Positions 45,778 to 55,386 of a DNA stretch of 64,000 nt are shown piece by piece (position 1 is the stretch's first letter; the number at the start of each line of letters is the position of its first letter). A program made the position numbers and the translations under genes. The notes beneath the pieces were generated by a model that worked only from the letters and a program-made list of their open reading frames with translations, was not told the DNA's origin and did not search any database. Source of the DNA: Vibrio salilacus (lineage in GTDB: Bacteria; Pseudomonadota; Gammaproteobacteria; Enterobacterales; Vibrionaceae). The stretch is taken from contig NZ_NIVQ01000004.1 of NCBI RefSeq assembly GCF_002811245.1, positions 62,001 to 126,000 of the forward strand, given 5' to 3'.

Positions 45778-45806
45778 AAAAAATCCCCTTAGCGCGGCCA
45801 AGGGGA
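45778..45806 (-). terminator. Terminator of uspE
   Basis: On the minus strand CTCCCCTT and AAGGGGAT form a stem around a GC-rich loop, followed by TTTTTT. Confidence 0.75.
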
Positions 45807-45818
45807 GTATTGATTTAG

Positions 45819-46766
45819 TTAGATTGCAGTTTTAGGGTCAAGAGGGCTAACATAGCCTTGTGGTTTAAGCGCAAGCACATCGCAGTTGATCTTATCGATG
45901 ACATGTTCAGCGGTATTGCCAATAAAGACTGCAGACAAGCCAGTTCGGCCAGTGGTGCCAATAATAACCATAGCCGCGTTTAACCTTTCTGCGGTATCTG
46001 GAATGACGTCTTCGGGTAAGCCTTGCTCAACAACAGTTTTTTCTTCATCATAACCGTGTTTTTGGCGTAGTGCTTTCATCGCGGTAAGGTGGTGACCACG
46101 AACCGCGTCAGTGTACATTGCTGGATCAAACTCAGGAAGTTCAATGGTTATATTGGCAGGCGTAACCGGATAAGCGTTAACCAAATAAGGCTTAGCACCT
46201 AATCGTTCAGTTAAGCTATTTAATTGCTCAACCATGGCATCATTTAAGCCTAAATGTGTCTCGTTTTCTGAGCCAACGTGTACTGAGGCTAAAATGCTTG
46301 CATCTTTAGGCCAGTTGGTATTCTTTACGAGTAGTACAGGACATGGGCACTTACGCAATAAATGCCAATCTGTTGGTGTAAAAATAACCGACTCTAACAC
46401 ATCGTGCTTTCGAGTGCCTTTAATCACAATGTCATGTTCACCGGCAAAAACTTCAGCAATAACCGCTTCATACGGTCGATTGTGCCAAACTACACGCACA
46501 TCAAATTCAACACCATCAAGCAGGTAGTCTTTGGCTATCTTGCGCATCCACTGTTCGCGCTGATGTATAACGCCACGACGCATGGCATCACGTTCATCAA
46601 CAGAAAGCATCGATGTCATGTCGTAAGAAAAATCATAGATAGAGAGGAAGAAGGTAACGTGACTTGGTGAGCGACTTTTTTCCGCCAGTTGCATCGCACG
46701 AGCAAGCGCAGGTTGTTCATCTTTATTAATGTCAGCAACGACCAAAATCTGATTATAGATACTCAT
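45819..46766 (-). CDS. uspE: Universal stress protein UspE
   Basis: 315 aa with two tandem Usp domains. The first runs from NQILVVADINKDEQPAL and the second ends VIIGTTGRTGLSAVFIGNTAEHVIDKINCDVLALKP, with the G-x2-G-x9-GN type ATP-binding pattern. E. coli UspE has the same tandem form and the same fnr neighbourhood. Role in stress tolerance and motility/adhesion balance. Confidence 0.9.
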   Translation of the reverse strand: MSIYNQILVVADINKDEQPALARAMQLAEKSRSPSHVTFFLSIYDFSYDMTSMLSVDERDAMRRGVIHQREQWMRKIAKDYLLDGVEFDVRVVWHNRPYEAVIAEVFAGEHDIVIKGTRKHDVLESVIFTPTDWHLLRKCPCPVLLVKNTNWPKDASILASVHVGSENETHLGLNDAMVEQLNSLTERLGAKPYLVNAYPVTPANITIELPEFDPAMYTDAVRGHHLTAMKALRQKHGYDEEKTVVEQGLPEDVIPDTAERLNAAMVIIGTTGRTGLSAVFIGNTAEHVIDKINCDVLALKPQGYVSPLDPKTAI

Positions 46767-46858
46767 ATGTACTCCTTAGAGACGAGGAGGGCTATATGAT
46801 TAATGTAGCTTAGTTAAGAGGAGAGTTTTAGCATTATTTGAAGGATTGTAAGAGAAGT

Positions 46859-46900
46859 ATGATGTAGCTCTATATCAAAATGAATAACGAGCTACATCAT
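46859..46900. repeat. 12-bp inverted repeat between fnr and uspE
   Basis: ATGATGTAGCTC (46859-46870) pairs perfectly with GAGCTACATCAT (46889-46900) over an 18-base spacer. It lies just after the fnr stop. There is no T-run, so it may be a processing or attenuation stem rather than a classic terminator, or a regulator site for uspE. Confidence 0.55.
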
Positions 46901-46909
46901 TGAAAGCTA

Positions 46910-47659
46910 TTATGATTCTTTAGACACGCCAGCCATTGCCATCAATGCGTCGTGATCTAAGATAGTGATATATTTGCCTTTAACACTGAGAATTTCTGAT
47001 TTCTGAAAACGACCTAAAAGACGAGAAATAGTTTCAACGGTGAGGCCAAGATAGTTACCTATATCACCACGAGTCATGGTCAAACGGAATTCACGAGGGC
47101 TAAAGCCGCGCTGAGAGAAACGCGTTGAAAGGTTGTATAAGAACGCGGCAAGACGCTCTTCTGCATTCTTTTTGGAAAGCAGCAATATCATCTCTTGATC
47201 GCCTTTGATTTCATTGCTCATCAAGCGCATGATCTGCTGACGTAATTTAGGCATTTTGCCTGAAAGATCGTCAAGAGTTTCGTAAGGAATCTCACACACC
47301 ATTGAGGTTTCTAATGCTTGTGCAAAGCTTGGGTGCAAATCACCCGTGATCGCATCAAATCCGACTAAATCACCGGCAAGATGAAACCCAGTAATTTGCT
47401 CATCACCTTGTTCTGTAATGGTGTAACTCTTGATTGTACCTGAACGAATTGCGTAAAGAGACTTGAGTTCATCTCCCGCTTTAAACAGTTCTTGTCCTTT
47501 CTGGATTGGCTTTTTACGCTCAATGATTTGGTCAAGCTGGTCTAGCTCAGACTCATTGAGTGTAAACGGGATGCAAAGCTGACTAATGCTACAATCTTGG
47601 CAGTGGATAGCACAACCGCCGGATTGAACGCGCTTTGTTGCAGGCTTTTCAGAAATCAT
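46910..47659 (-). CDS. fnr: Anaerobic regulator FNR
   Basis: 249 aa. The oxygen-sensing cluster is held by [14 protein letters not shown] near the N-terminus and one further Cys at EISMVCEIP-like position ([10 protein letters not shown]). The DNA-recognition helix is in [30 protein letters not shown], where ETISR is the FNR type. It controls the switch to low-oxygen metabolism, including most likely the adjacent cbb3 oxidase. It has its own FNR box upstream. Confidence 0.95.
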   Translation of the reverse strand: MISEKPATKRVQSGGCAIHCQDCSISQLCIPFTLNESELDQLDQIIERKKPIQKGQELFKAGDELKSLYAIRSGTIKSYTITEQGDEQITGFHLAGDLVGFDAITGDLHPSFAQALETSMVCEIPYETLDDLSGKMPKLRQQIMRLMSNEIKGDQEMILLLSKKNAEERLAAFLYNLSTRFSQRGFSPREFRLTMTRGDIGNYLGLTVETISRLLGRFQKSEILSVKGKYITILDHDALMAMAGVSKES

Positions 47660-47675
47660 AACAACCTTTCACTAT

Positions 47676-47689
47676 TTGATATACATCAA
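47676..47689. promoter_or_regulatory. FNR box in front of fnr
   Basis: TTGATATACATCAA is a perfect TTGAT-N4-ATCAA site 17-30 bases before the fnr ATG. Being so near the gene start, it should act as a repressing autoregulatory site. Confidence 0.8.
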
Positions 47690-47747
47690 TATTTTAGCAC
47701 CCATTAAGCCTAAAGGGTAGTGTAAAAAATCCCGTAAAAACAGTTAA

Positions 47748-48422
47748 CTAAAAGTTAATTGATAATAGACTTAGCGCGCCGTAGCCCGTATAAACGCCAT
47801 AAAGCAGGATTATAACCGCAGTAATGTGTCGGAATGTGTAAGATGATTGCAACTTCTTCAAAGAAGTTGCCGCGTGGCCAACCAAGAGCATTGCAGGTAG
47901 CGTTCCTAAGCCGAAAGCTAACATGATTAACGCGCCATTAAGGACACTCCCCGATACCGCTGACCAAGTTAGCATTGAGTAAACCAAGCCACAAGGTAAC
48001 CATCCCCATATAAAACCAAAAGGCAAAGCGTGGATTGGTGAACGAAGTGGCAATAGGGATTTACCGGCTGGAGAAATCACCCGCCATAAAGATTGGCCAA
48101 GTTTTTCAATATACAATAAACCCTGCCACCAACGGCCAATATAACCTGCAAGTAAAATCATAAATAGTGCAGCGCCTAGCCGTAACCAAGCCAAAACGTC
48201 ATTAAGGTGACCAATTTCAGTCAACGTTGATACCGCACCACCAACCAGGGCGCCAATCACCGTATAACTGGTTAATCGACCAAGGTTATAGAATAGCGGC
48301 GTTAACTTTGACGGGTGTTTTTGTCCCATAGTGAGCATAGAGGCGATGCCACCACACATCCCCATACAATGGCCAGCGCCAACTAATCCTATTAAAAATG
48401 CACCAACCCAATCAGGTGTCAT
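47748..48422 (-). CDS. SafE/TauE-like (DsbD-like) membrane protein of the cco cluster
   Basis: 224 aa, about six helices. GLVGAGHCMGMCGGIASML carries the Cys-Met pair, and IWGWLPCGLVYSMLTWSAVSGS and AFGLGTLPAMLLVG are typical of the sulfite exporter/'UreH-like' family regularly found behind ccoS. The GHCMGMCGG element suggests copper handling for cbb3 oxidase assembly. It starts with an ATGA overlap on the ccoS stop. Confidence 0.8.
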   Translation of the reverse strand: MTPDWVGAFLIGLVGAGHCMGMCGGIASMLTMGQKHPSKLTPLFYNLGRLTSYTVIGALVGGAVSTLTEIGHLNDVLAWLRLGAALFMILLAGYIGRWWQGLLYIEKLGQSLWRVISPAGKSLLPLRSPIHALPFGFIWGWLPCGLVYSMLTWSAVSGSVLNGALIMLAFGLGTLPAMLLVGHAATSLKKLQSSYTFRHITAVIILLYGVYTGYGALSLLSINF

Positions 48423-48583
48423 TTTGGGCGCTTCTCTTTGTGTTCGTCATCATCAAAGAGAATGCTGTGCCCTTGACGTTCCAAATCTTCAAACTGTTCG
48501 CTCTTCACCGCCCATAAAAACACTGCGACGGCAACACACACCAATACAATTGCGATTGGGATAAGGATATAAAGGCTTTCCAT
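48419..48583 (-). CDS. ccoS: cbb3 oxidase maturation protein CcoS
   Basis: 54 aa, a single N-terminal helix (SLYILIPIAIVLVCVAVAVFLWAVKSEQFEDL) and an acidic tail. 'FLWAVKSEQFEDLERQG' is the CcoS/FixS signature. It follows the ccoI stop without any gap and overlaps the next gene by ATGA. It is needed to insert cofactors into the oxidase. Confidence 0.9.
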   Translation of the reverse strand: MESLYILIPIAIVLVCVAVAVFLWAVKSEQFEDLERQGHSILFDDDEHKEKRPK

Positions 48584-50956
48584 CTATTTACCTTTTTCTT
48601 TGAGCAGACGCAGAGAGTTAGATACTACAATAATTGAACTCGCAGACATACCAACGACTGCAAAATAGGGTGCGACGAAACCCAGTACGGCCAACGGTAA
48701 TATAAGTACGTTATAACCTAACGACCAGGCTAGGTTCTCGCGAATGATCTTGCGAGTTTGCAGTGCAAGCTCACGAGCTTCAAGAATTCTATCAAGTCTG
48801 TCACCAAGTAAGACCATATCGGCTGACGCTTTCGCCACATCAGTACCGCTACCCATTGCTACCGACAAGTGCGCACCCGCTAAAGTGGGTGCATCGTTGA
48901 TTCCATCACCAATCATCATTGTAATATCATTGGCATCAACGTTTTGCAGATAAGTCAACTTATCTTGCGGCTTAGCACCAGCCACGACATTCTCAATGCC
49001 AATCTGATCGGCAACAATTTTAGCGTTATGTTCGATATCGCCTGTCAGCAATGTGACTTTAACGCCAGCGCGTTGGAACTGCTCAATAAATTGTTTCGTT
49101 TCTGAACGAATCGGATCTTGGTAGGTGAAGGTCGCGACATGCTGATTATCTATCGATAGATACACGGAGTTGGCTTGGGCTAAGTGTGCGTTGTCTAACA
49201 CAAACTGGGCACTGCCAATCTTTACTTGCAAGCCAGAAAATAAGCCTTGGATACCAGATCCAATCACGTTTTCAACTTCTGTCACCGTTACATCATTATC
49301 GGCGTAACGCTTAAATGCTCGAGCGATCGGGTGATTCGCATGCTCTTCTAGTGACGCGGCAATGGCGAGAGCTTTGTCTTTGGTTAGTTCGCTGTGTAAT
49401 TGAACGTCATCAATAACAATATCACCATGGGTTAAGGTGCCAGTTTTATCGACGATAAGATGATTGACCTTACATAAGGTTTCAAAAACGTGGCTTTTAC
49501 GCAGCAAAATACCTAAATTTCCCATACGTGACGTGGCACAAGTCAACGCTGTTGGGGTCGCAAGAGACAACGCGCAAGGGCAGGTCGCAACCAGTACTGA
49601 CAACATGATCCAAAACGCATCATCTGGACGAGCTTGATGCCAGAAAAACCAAGTACCAGCTGCAATGACCAAAATGACGGCGACAAAGTATCGCGCAACA
49701 ATATCTGCGATTTCAGCAATCTTGGGTTTGGATAGCTGCGCTTCATCTTGCAAGCGGACGATATTAGAAATCATTGAATCGATTTTTGACGATGTAACTT
49801 CAAGCTCAAACGCTTCCTCGCCGTTAAGCGTACCTGCAAAAACCATGTCATCAACTTGTTTAACCACAGGTAGGGATTCGCCGGTTAACATTGACTCATC
49901 AATGTGAACACGACCTGTAATGATCTTACCATCGGCAGGAACATGCTCACCGGGTAAGACGCGAATTTGGTCACCGACCTTGAGCGTCTTGACCGGAACT
50001 TGTTCGCCATCTAAACGATTGGCAATTGCTGGGATAAGTTTAAGTAAATTTCCACTGGCCGCTGCTGCTTTACGACGGGCGCGCATTTCAAGAAAACGTC
50101 CAACTAACAAGAAGAAGGCAAACATTGAGATCGACTCAAAAAAGACTTCCCCTTGCTCTGTCACCGTCGCAACTAGACTTGCGCAGTAAGCAAAGATCAT
50201 CGCAATCGAGACAGGGACATCCATACCCAGAGTGCGGCTACGAATACTTCGCCATGCATTGAGGTAAAAGGGTAAGGCAGAGTAGAGCATCACCGGAGTA
50301 GCAAAAATTAAGCTCACCCAACGAAAGTAGTTTTTAAACTCAGGCTCTAGGTCGCCAAACACTTCAAGATAAAGCGCCACCGCGAGCATCATTACTTGCA
50401 TGGTCGCAAGGCCTGCAATCCCCAAACGATAGAGGTATTGCTTCATTTGCTCGTGATAGGCCGCTTCTTGTTTATCCGCTTCAAATGGTGCCGCTTTGTA
50501 ACCAAGTTTGTGAATTGAAGAGAGTAATTCACTGAGCTTAGTTTGAGTTTTATCCCAGGCTAATATCGCACGGTTGGTGGTCGTATTAACACGAATAGAA
50601 ACGACACCTTGTTTAGTCGACACTTGTTTTTCTATCAACCAAGCGCAAGCCGCACAAGAGACACCATCTAGTGACAATGTCACTTCTGCGTAATCATCGT
50701 TGTTGCGAACGAACTCCGATTGTACTTCATCATTATCATAATGAATCAGAGCCTGAAGCTGCTCAGGAACAAGTTCGGCTTTTTCTGCCGGTGCGGTGCG
50801 ATATTGATAATAAGAGACGAGGCCGCTATCAACGATAGTCTGAGCGACGGATTCGCATCCTGGGCAACACATTTCTCTGGTTTCACCAAGAATATCTACT
50901 TGGTAGTCCGTGTTGGCTGGTACATCTTCACCACAGTGATAACACGATTTGCACAT
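48584..50956 (-). CDS. ccoI: Copper-translocating P-type ATPase CcoI
   Basis: 790 aa. The N-terminus has a zinc-like CYHCGEDVP ... CPGC element, then a heavy-metal domain with GVSCAACAWLIEK. Eight membrane helices include the metal-passage motif ATCPCALSLATP. The phosphorylation site is VDKTGTLTHGD and the hinge GDGINDAPTLAGA. It exports copper for cbb3 oxidase assembly. A perfect matS site lies inside it (50671). Confidence 0.93.
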   Translation of the reverse strand: MCKSCYHCGEDVPANTDYQVDILGETREMCCPGCESVAQTIVDSGLVSYYQYRTAPAEKAELVPEQLQALIHYDNDEVQSEFVRNNDDYAEVTLSLDGVSCAACAWLIEKQVSTKQGVVSIRVNTTTNRAILAWDKTQTKLSELLSSIHKLGYKAAPFEADKQEAAYHEQMKQYLYRLGIAGLATMQVMMLAVALYLEVFGDLEPEFKNYFRWVSLIFATPVMLYSALPFYLNAWRSIRSRTLGMDVPVSIAMIFAYCASLVATVTEQGEVFFESISMFAFFLLVGRFLEMRARRKAAAASGNLLKLIPAIANRLDGEQVPVKTLKVGDQIRVLPGEHVPADGKIITGRVHIDESMLTGESLPVVKQVDDMVFAGTLNGEEAFELEVTSSKIDSMISNIVRLQDEAQLSKPKIAEIADIVARYFVAVILVIAAGTWFFWHQARPDDAFWIMLSVLVATCPCALSLATPTALTCATSRMGNLGILLRKSHVFETLCKVNHLIVDKTGTLTHGDIVIDDVQLHSELTKDKALAIAASLEEHANHPIARAFKRYADNDVTVTEVENVIGSGIQGLFSGLQVKIGSAQFVLDNAHLAQANSVYLSIDNQHVATFTYQDPIRSETKQFIEQFQRAGVKVTLLTGDIEHNAKIVADQIGIENVVAGAKPQDKLTYLQNVDANDITMMIGDGINDAPTLAGAHLSVAMGSGTDVAKASADMVLLGDRLDRILEARELALQTRKIIRENLAWSLGYNVLILPLAVLGFVAPYFAVVGMSASSIIVVSNSLRLLKEKGK
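50671..50683. promoter_or_regulatory. matS site, perfect match
   Basis: GTGACAATGTCAC fits GTGACRNYGTCAC throughout. It lies within the ccoI coding sequence about 7.7 kb from dif. Confidence 0.8.
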
Positions 50957-50965
50957 AGATTTTGC

Positions 50966-51445
50966 TTAGTTAGATAATGGGACAAATGACATAGTAGGGA
51001 ACTCTACTCGGCCTTGAATTAACCATTTTTCATCATGTGGCGTTAACTCGATAAACCACGGACCTTGCAGCTCATTCTCAAGAGTTAAACGGTAATAACC
51101 GCGTGCATCGGATGTGATCAGCTGGGTGAAGTCTCTATCGGGTAAGGTGCGATGGGCAAACATAGCGGTAATAGCAGGGTAGTGATCGAACTGTCCCTTT
51201 TCAAATAGGACCACTATTGTGTTGCCTTCAGAAGAAACTGCAGCGCTCAGGCCCAGTTCTTTCGCGGTGCTAACACGAGATATATCAACGTTAATACCCT
51301 TACCTTTTTTATAGTAATCCTCAGTAACAAGATGAACTGATTGATTTGTGAGTATTAACACTCTGACTACCGTTAAAAGAGAGACACCGACGGTAAGAGT
51401 AATCAGAAACCACGGCCAAAACTGCTTATACCAAGGCTGTTCCAT
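50966..51445 (-). CDS. ccoH: cbb3 oxidase assembly protein CcoH
   Basis: 159 aa, one membrane helix (WPWFLITLTVGVSLLTVVRVL) and a periplasmic FixH domain with VTEDYYKKGKGINVDISR, the family's hallmark. It lies nine bases before ccoI, beyond the ccoP terminator, so it begins the assembly unit ccoH-I-S. No ccoG lies between ccoP and ccoH. Confidence 0.88.
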   Translation of the reverse strand: MEQPWYKQFWPWFLITLTVGVSLLTVVRVLILTNQSVHLVTEDYYKKGKGINVDISRVSTAKELGLSAAVSSEGNTIVVLFEKGQFDHYPAITAMFAHRTLPDRDFTQLITSDARGYYRLTLENELQGPWFIELTPHDEKWLIQGRVEFPTMSFVPLSN

Positions 51446-51499
51446 AAAAAAGTTCTCAATAAAAAATGAAAGAAATTAGGGCTTTAATTTAAAAGAAAG

Positions 51500-51522
51500 A
51501 CAGCCCCTTGAATAGGGGCTGT
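51500..51522 (-). terminator. Terminator between ccoP and ccoH
   Basis: ACAGCCCC and GGGGCTGT form an 8-bp stem. On the minus strand it is followed by CTTTCTTTT. It separates the structural from the assembly genes, probably partly. Confidence 0.75.
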
Positions 51523-51532
51523 TATTGGAATG

Positions 51533-52513
51533 TTACTTATTATCTGAGTTGCTTAGGCTCCAAACATAGGCTGAAACAAGTTGAATTTTGTCTTCACCAA
51601 GAATGTCTTTCCAAGCCGGCATAACACCAGAACGACCATTCATTACTGTTTCAGTAACGTCAGCTCGTGAACCGCCAAATAGCCAGTATTGATCTGTCAA
51701 GTCAGGGGCACCGACTGCTGGATTACCTTTACCGTCAGTACCGTGACAGGCAGCACACACAACAAAGCGAGCTTTACCCGCTTCTGCTTCACGTACGTTG
51801 ACACTACGACCAGACAAACTTAGCGTGTAGCTTACTACTTCATTCACACCTTGTTCACCAAGTGCATCTTTCCATCCTGGCATTTGACCAATACGACCTT
51901 GCATCAATGTTGTCACGATAGCTTGCGGCTCACCGCCGTATAGCCATGCATCGTCAGTCAGGTTAGGAAACCCTTTCTGACCGCGGGCATCAGAGCCATG
52001 ACACTGAGAACAGTTTTGCAAGAACAGGCGCTGCCCCACTTTTACTGCTTCACTATCCGCTGCGATTTCAGGGATAGGGCGCAGCTCAGTTGAGCCATCG
52101 ATGTACGCAAGTTTCTTAAATGCTTCGCCAAAGTAGGTTTCTGCATCATCAAGCTCTTTCGCGTATTGAACCAACTGTTTATTCTGTTGAGCAGCAGCGA
52201 TAGACGCTTTTGATTCTTCAAGAGAGCGTACTGTTTGGTCAGAACTCTGCCAACCGAGTACACCTTTGAAACTACCTAAACCTGGGTACAGAGTTAGGTA
52301 GATTGCAGCGAATACAAACGTACTAACGAACAGGTAAGTCCACCACTTGGGCAGTGGGTTGTTAAGTTCACGAATACCATCGTACTCGTGTCCCATGTCT
52401 GCACCTTCTTCAACGCCCATCTTATCTTTTAGGCACCAAAGCAGAAGTGCAGCACAGCCGACAAGAGTACCGACCGTGATGATGATTATCCAAAGACTCC
52501 AAAATGTCGTCAT
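51533..52513 (-). CDS. ccoP: cbb3 cytochrome oxidase subunit III (dihaem cytochrome c)
   Basis: 326 aa, one or two N-terminal helices and two c-type haem sites (QNCSQCHGSDARGQKG and VVCAACHGTDGKGNPA). It also has the NPLPKWW motif before the anchor. It accepts electrons from cytochromes c and hands them to CcoN. It overlaps ccoQ by ATGA. Confidence 0.94.
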   Translation of the reverse strand: MTTFWSLWIIIITVGTLVGCAALLLWCLKDKMGVEEGADMGHEYDGIRELNNPLPKWWTYLFVSTFVFAAIYLTLYPGLGSFKGVLGWQSSDQTVRSLEESKASIAAAQQNKQLVQYAKELDDAETYFGEAFKKLAYIDGSTELRPIPEIAADSEAVKVGQRLFLQNCSQCHGSDARGQKGFPNLTDDAWLYGGEPQAIVTTLMQGRIGQMPGWKDALGEQGVNEVVSYTLSLSGRSVNVREAEAGKARFVVCAACHGTDGKGNPAVGAPDLTDQYWLFGGSRADVTETVMNGRSGVMPAWKDILGEDKIQLVSAYVWSLSNSDNK

Positions 52514-52686
52514 TGCTTAGTCACTCCTTGTTCTTTTTCAGGCGCTTTCTGCTCATCAGCAAAAACAAGGTTCGCGGCTTCGTCAAAGCGAGCTTTTCGG
52601 CTTTTACCGTAAGCCCACCAAACCACGCCAAGAAAGCTAACAAACAGCACTATGGTCCAAATACTGTGAATAGTACCTATATCCAT
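52510..52686 (-). CDS. ccoQ: cbb3 oxidase small subunit CcoQ
   Basis: 58 aa. One helix (IWTIVLFVSFLGVVWWAYG) is followed by KSRKARFDEAANLVFADE, the CcoQ/FixQ pattern. It lies between ccoO and ccoP and shares an ATGA with the latter. It stabilises the oxidase complex. Confidence 0.92.
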   Translation of the reverse strand: MDIGTIHSIWTIVLFVSFLGVVWWAYGKSRKARFDEAANLVFADEQKAPEKEQGVTKQ

Positions 52687-52702
52687 AATTTAACCCCTTT
52701 AA

Positions 52703-53323
52703 TTACTTCATTGCGTGACCAAGAGACTGAAGGTAAGCAATGATGGCATCCATCTCTGTTTTCCCTTCGACATCTTTAGACGCGTTTGCGATTTGCTCAT
52801 CAGTATATGGAACACCAAACTGATCTCGGAATATTTGTAGCTTTTTCTGAGTGTCCTTACCATCAAGGACATTGTCAGCAAGCCATGGGAAACCAGGCAT
52901 ATTTGACTCAGGAACTAGCTCACGAGGATCAATTAGGTGAACACGGTGCCACTCATCAGAGTAACGCCCACCAACACGCGCCAAATCAGGGCCGGTACGT
53001 TTAGAACCCCACAGGAACGGGTGCTCATACACACTTTCACCTGCCACTGAGTAGTGACCGTAACGCTCTGTTTCCGAACGGAACGGGCGAATCATTTGGC
53101 TATGACAAACATTACAACCTTCACGGACGTAAATGTCACGACCTTCCATCTCGAGCGCAGTATAAGGACGTAAATTCTCTACTGGTTCAGTGGTTTGTTT
53201 TTGGAAAATCAGAGGAGTGATCTCTACGAGAGCACCCAGACTGATAGCAAAAACGATCAGAATCGCTAGCAAACCGACATTGCGTTCAACAATTTCGTGG
53301 CGATTGTTAGAATTAGAACTCAT
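52703..53323 (-). CDS. ccoO: cbb3 cytochrome oxidase subunit II (monohaem cytochrome c)
   Basis: 206 aa. One membrane anchor is followed by the haem site [15 protein letters not shown] and a Met ligand region [11 protein letters not shown]. The typical [41 protein letters not shown] stretch (positions about 90-130) is intact. It takes electrons from CcoP to CcoN. It is 13 bases downstream of ccoN. Confidence 0.95.
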   Translation of the reverse strand: MSSNSNNRHEIVERNVGLLAILIVFAISLGALVEITPLIFQKQTTEPVENLRPYTALEMEGRDIYVREGCNVCHSQMIRPFRSETERYGHYSVAGESVYEHPFLWGSKRTGPDLARVGGRYSDEWHRVHLIDPRELVPESNMPGFPWLADNVLDGKDTQKKLQIFRDQFGVPYTDEQIANASKDVEGKTEMDAIIAYLQSLGHAMK

Positions 53324-53336
53324 TCTTTAAATCTCC

Positions 53337-54764
53337 TTATGCCGGCTGTGGGATAGCTTTTAAACTATCTTTTGGCGCTGTTACCGTTTTGTACGTGTTG
53401 TATGCCATTAAGAACATACCAGTTAGGAAGATAAAACCACCTAAGAAACGTACGAAATAGAACGGGTAGGATGCTTGTACAGATTCTACGAAGCTGTAAG
53501 TCAATGTACCGTCAGAGTTAACTGCACGCCACATCAGACCTTGCATTACACCTGAGATCCACATTGCGACGATGTAAAGAACCGTACCAATTGTCGCCAA
53601 CCAGAAGTGCGTATTGATTAGACCAACAGAATACATACGCTCTTGACCGAATAGGCGTGGCACCAAGTGGTAAACCGAACCGATCGATACCATAGCAACC
53701 CAACCTAAAGCACCAGAGTGTACGTGACCGATAGTCCAGTCGGTGTAGTGAGACAGCGCGTTGACTGTCTTAATCGACATCATTGGGCCTTCAAACGTAG
53801 ACATACCGTAGAACGATAGCGATACGATGAGGAAGCGTAAGATAGGGTCGTAGCGAAGCTTATGCCAAGCACCAGACAGGGTCATAATACCGTTAATCAT
53901 CCCCCCCCAAGACGGTGCGAATAAAACCAGTGACATCACCATTCCTAGGGATTGCGTCCAATCTGGAAGCGCAGTGTAGTGTAAGTGGTGAGGACCTGCC
54001 CAAATGTACAAAGAGACTAATGCCCAAAAGTGAACGATTGACAGACGGTAAGAGTATACTGGGCGTTCAGCTTGCTTAGGTACAAAGTAGTACATCATAC
54101 CTAGGAAACCAGCCGTCAGTAGAAAACCTACTGCGTTATGACCGTACCACCACTGAACCATCGCATCGACCGCGCCAGAATAAATCGAGTACGATTTACC
54201 CATAGACACAGGTATTGCCATGCTGTTTACGATATGAAGCACCGCAACAGTGATGATAAAGGCACCGAAGAACCAGTTTGCTACGTAGATGTGTGAGGTA
54301 TTACGCTTAATCAATGTTCCGAAGAACACAACCGCATAAGAGACCCAGACAACTGCGATAGCGATATCGATAGGCCACTCTAGCTCAGCGTACTCTTTAC
54401 CCGATGTAAAACCGAGCGGTAGAGTAATTGCTGCTGCTAAAATAATGGCTTGCCAACCCCAGAAGGTAAAGGCGACAAGAGGGCCACCAAATAAACGTGT
54501 TTGACAAGTACGCTGGACAACGTAATAGGACGTTGCGAATAGGGCACTTGTACCAAACGCGAAAATAACCGCATTAGTATGCAGAGGACGTAAGCGACTG
54601 TACGTCAACCACGGCGTATCAAAGTTTAGCTGTGGCCAAACTAATTGAGCGGCAATCAAAACACCAACAGCCATGCCAACAATACCCCAGAGAATAGTCA
54701 CTAAGGTAAACTGACGGACGACTGTATAGTTGTAGTTTTGTTCAAGCTGCTTTTCTTGGCTCAT
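53337..54764 (-). CDS. ccoN: cbb3 cytochrome oxidase catalytic subunit I
   Basis: 475 aa from ATG 54764; an ATG at 54770 leaves only two bases to the GGAA ribosome site. Twelve helices. Haem and copper histidines occur in [39 protein letters not shown] and [14 protein letters not shown]. It is the high-affinity O2-reducing subunit used in low oxygen, matching the linked fnr gene. Confidence 0.95.
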   Translation of the reverse strand: MSQEKQLEQNYNYTVVRQFTLVTILWGIVGMAVGVLIAAQLVWPQLNFDTPWLTYSRLRPLHTNAVIFAFGTSALFATSYYVVQRTCQTRLFGGPLVAFTFWGWQAIILAAAITLPLGFTSGKEYAELEWPIDIAIAVVWVSYAVVFFGTLIKRNTSHIYVANWFFGAFIITVAVLHIVNSMAIPVSMGKSYSIYSGAVDAMVQWWYGHNAVGFLLTAGFLGMMYYFVPKQAERPVYSYRLSIVHFWALVSLYIWAGPHHLHYTALPDWTQSLGMVMSLVLFAPSWGGMINGIMTLSGAWHKLRYDPILRFLIVSLSFYGMSTFEGPMMSIKTVNALSHYTDWTIGHVHSGALGWVAMVSIGSVYHLVPRLFGQERMYSVGLINTHFWLATIGTVLYIVAMWISGVMQGLMWRAVNSDGTLTYSFVESVQASYPFYFVRFLGGFIFLTGMFLMAYNTYKTVTAPKDSLKAIPQPA

Positions 54765-54807
54765 TTGCATGCTTCCAATTTCTAATTAACTACACTTTAC
54801 TTCCAAC

Positions 54808-54821
54808 ACGACACATGTCGT
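54808..54821. promoter_or_regulatory. Palindrome upstream of ccoN
   Basis: ACGACA-CA-TGTCGT, six-base arms, 44-57 bases before the ccoN ATG. It could be a regulator site in the promoter or leader. I found no TTGAT-N4-ATCAA box in this spacer, so direct FNR control is not shown by the sequence. Confidence 0.35.
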
Positions 54822-55021
54822 AATGCCACCCAAACCTTAAAGAAAAATAGAACCGTATCAGTCGGTTAATAATTCTTGCCGATTTTTAAAAAAAGTGGCA
54901 TTTTCAGCCGCCAACTATACTGCATTTAACAATTCAATGACAGAGTAGTAACCTTACACTCGGTCAGGATTTGACCTTTTATTTTAAAACTTTGAACTTT
55001 GTTACACGGAGAACCCCGCAA

Positions 55022-55384
55022 ATGGCCGCTGAAAAACTGACTCGTGGACGTTTTGTTCAAATTATCATCATGTTAACCCTACTAATTAGTGCGTTTATTT
55101 GGCGTACCGTTGTGCATACGTCACAAATTACAGTGACCTGTGAGGGGACTGAAGAGTGTGTCTTTTTTGTAAATAACTCTCGGTTTTTTGCTCAAGTAAC
55201 GAGTGATGAGTTACAGATTCGTACCGATGCTCCAGAAGTAACGATAACAGCGCAATTTTCACCCTTGGAGCTGACTCAAAAAACCGACGTTTGGACATTT
55301 TCTTACCCAGAGTCATTAAATGAGTTCGAGTTAACTGTTAACGTAGTCAATCAAACTCATCAAGTCATTATCGTCAAGAAATAA
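55022..55384 (+). CDS. Hypothetical single-pass membrane protein
   Basis: 120 aa from ATG 55022 (GGAG upstream). An in-frame upstream ATG at 54971 adds 17 residues and has no support. One helix near the N-terminus (FVQIIIMLTLLISAFIW) is followed by a beta-rich periplasmic part with two cysteines (TVTCEGTEECVFFV) that could form a disulfide. It is two bases ahead of the FIST gene and probably cotranscribed with the signalling pair. No known function. Confidence 0.7.
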   Translation: MAAEKLTRGRFVQIIIMLTLLISAFIWRTVVHTSQITVTCEGTEECVFFVNNSRFFAQVTSDELQIRTDAPEVTITAQFSPLELTQKTDVWTFSYPESLNEFELTVNVVNQTHQVIIVKK

Positions 55385-55386
55385 TA

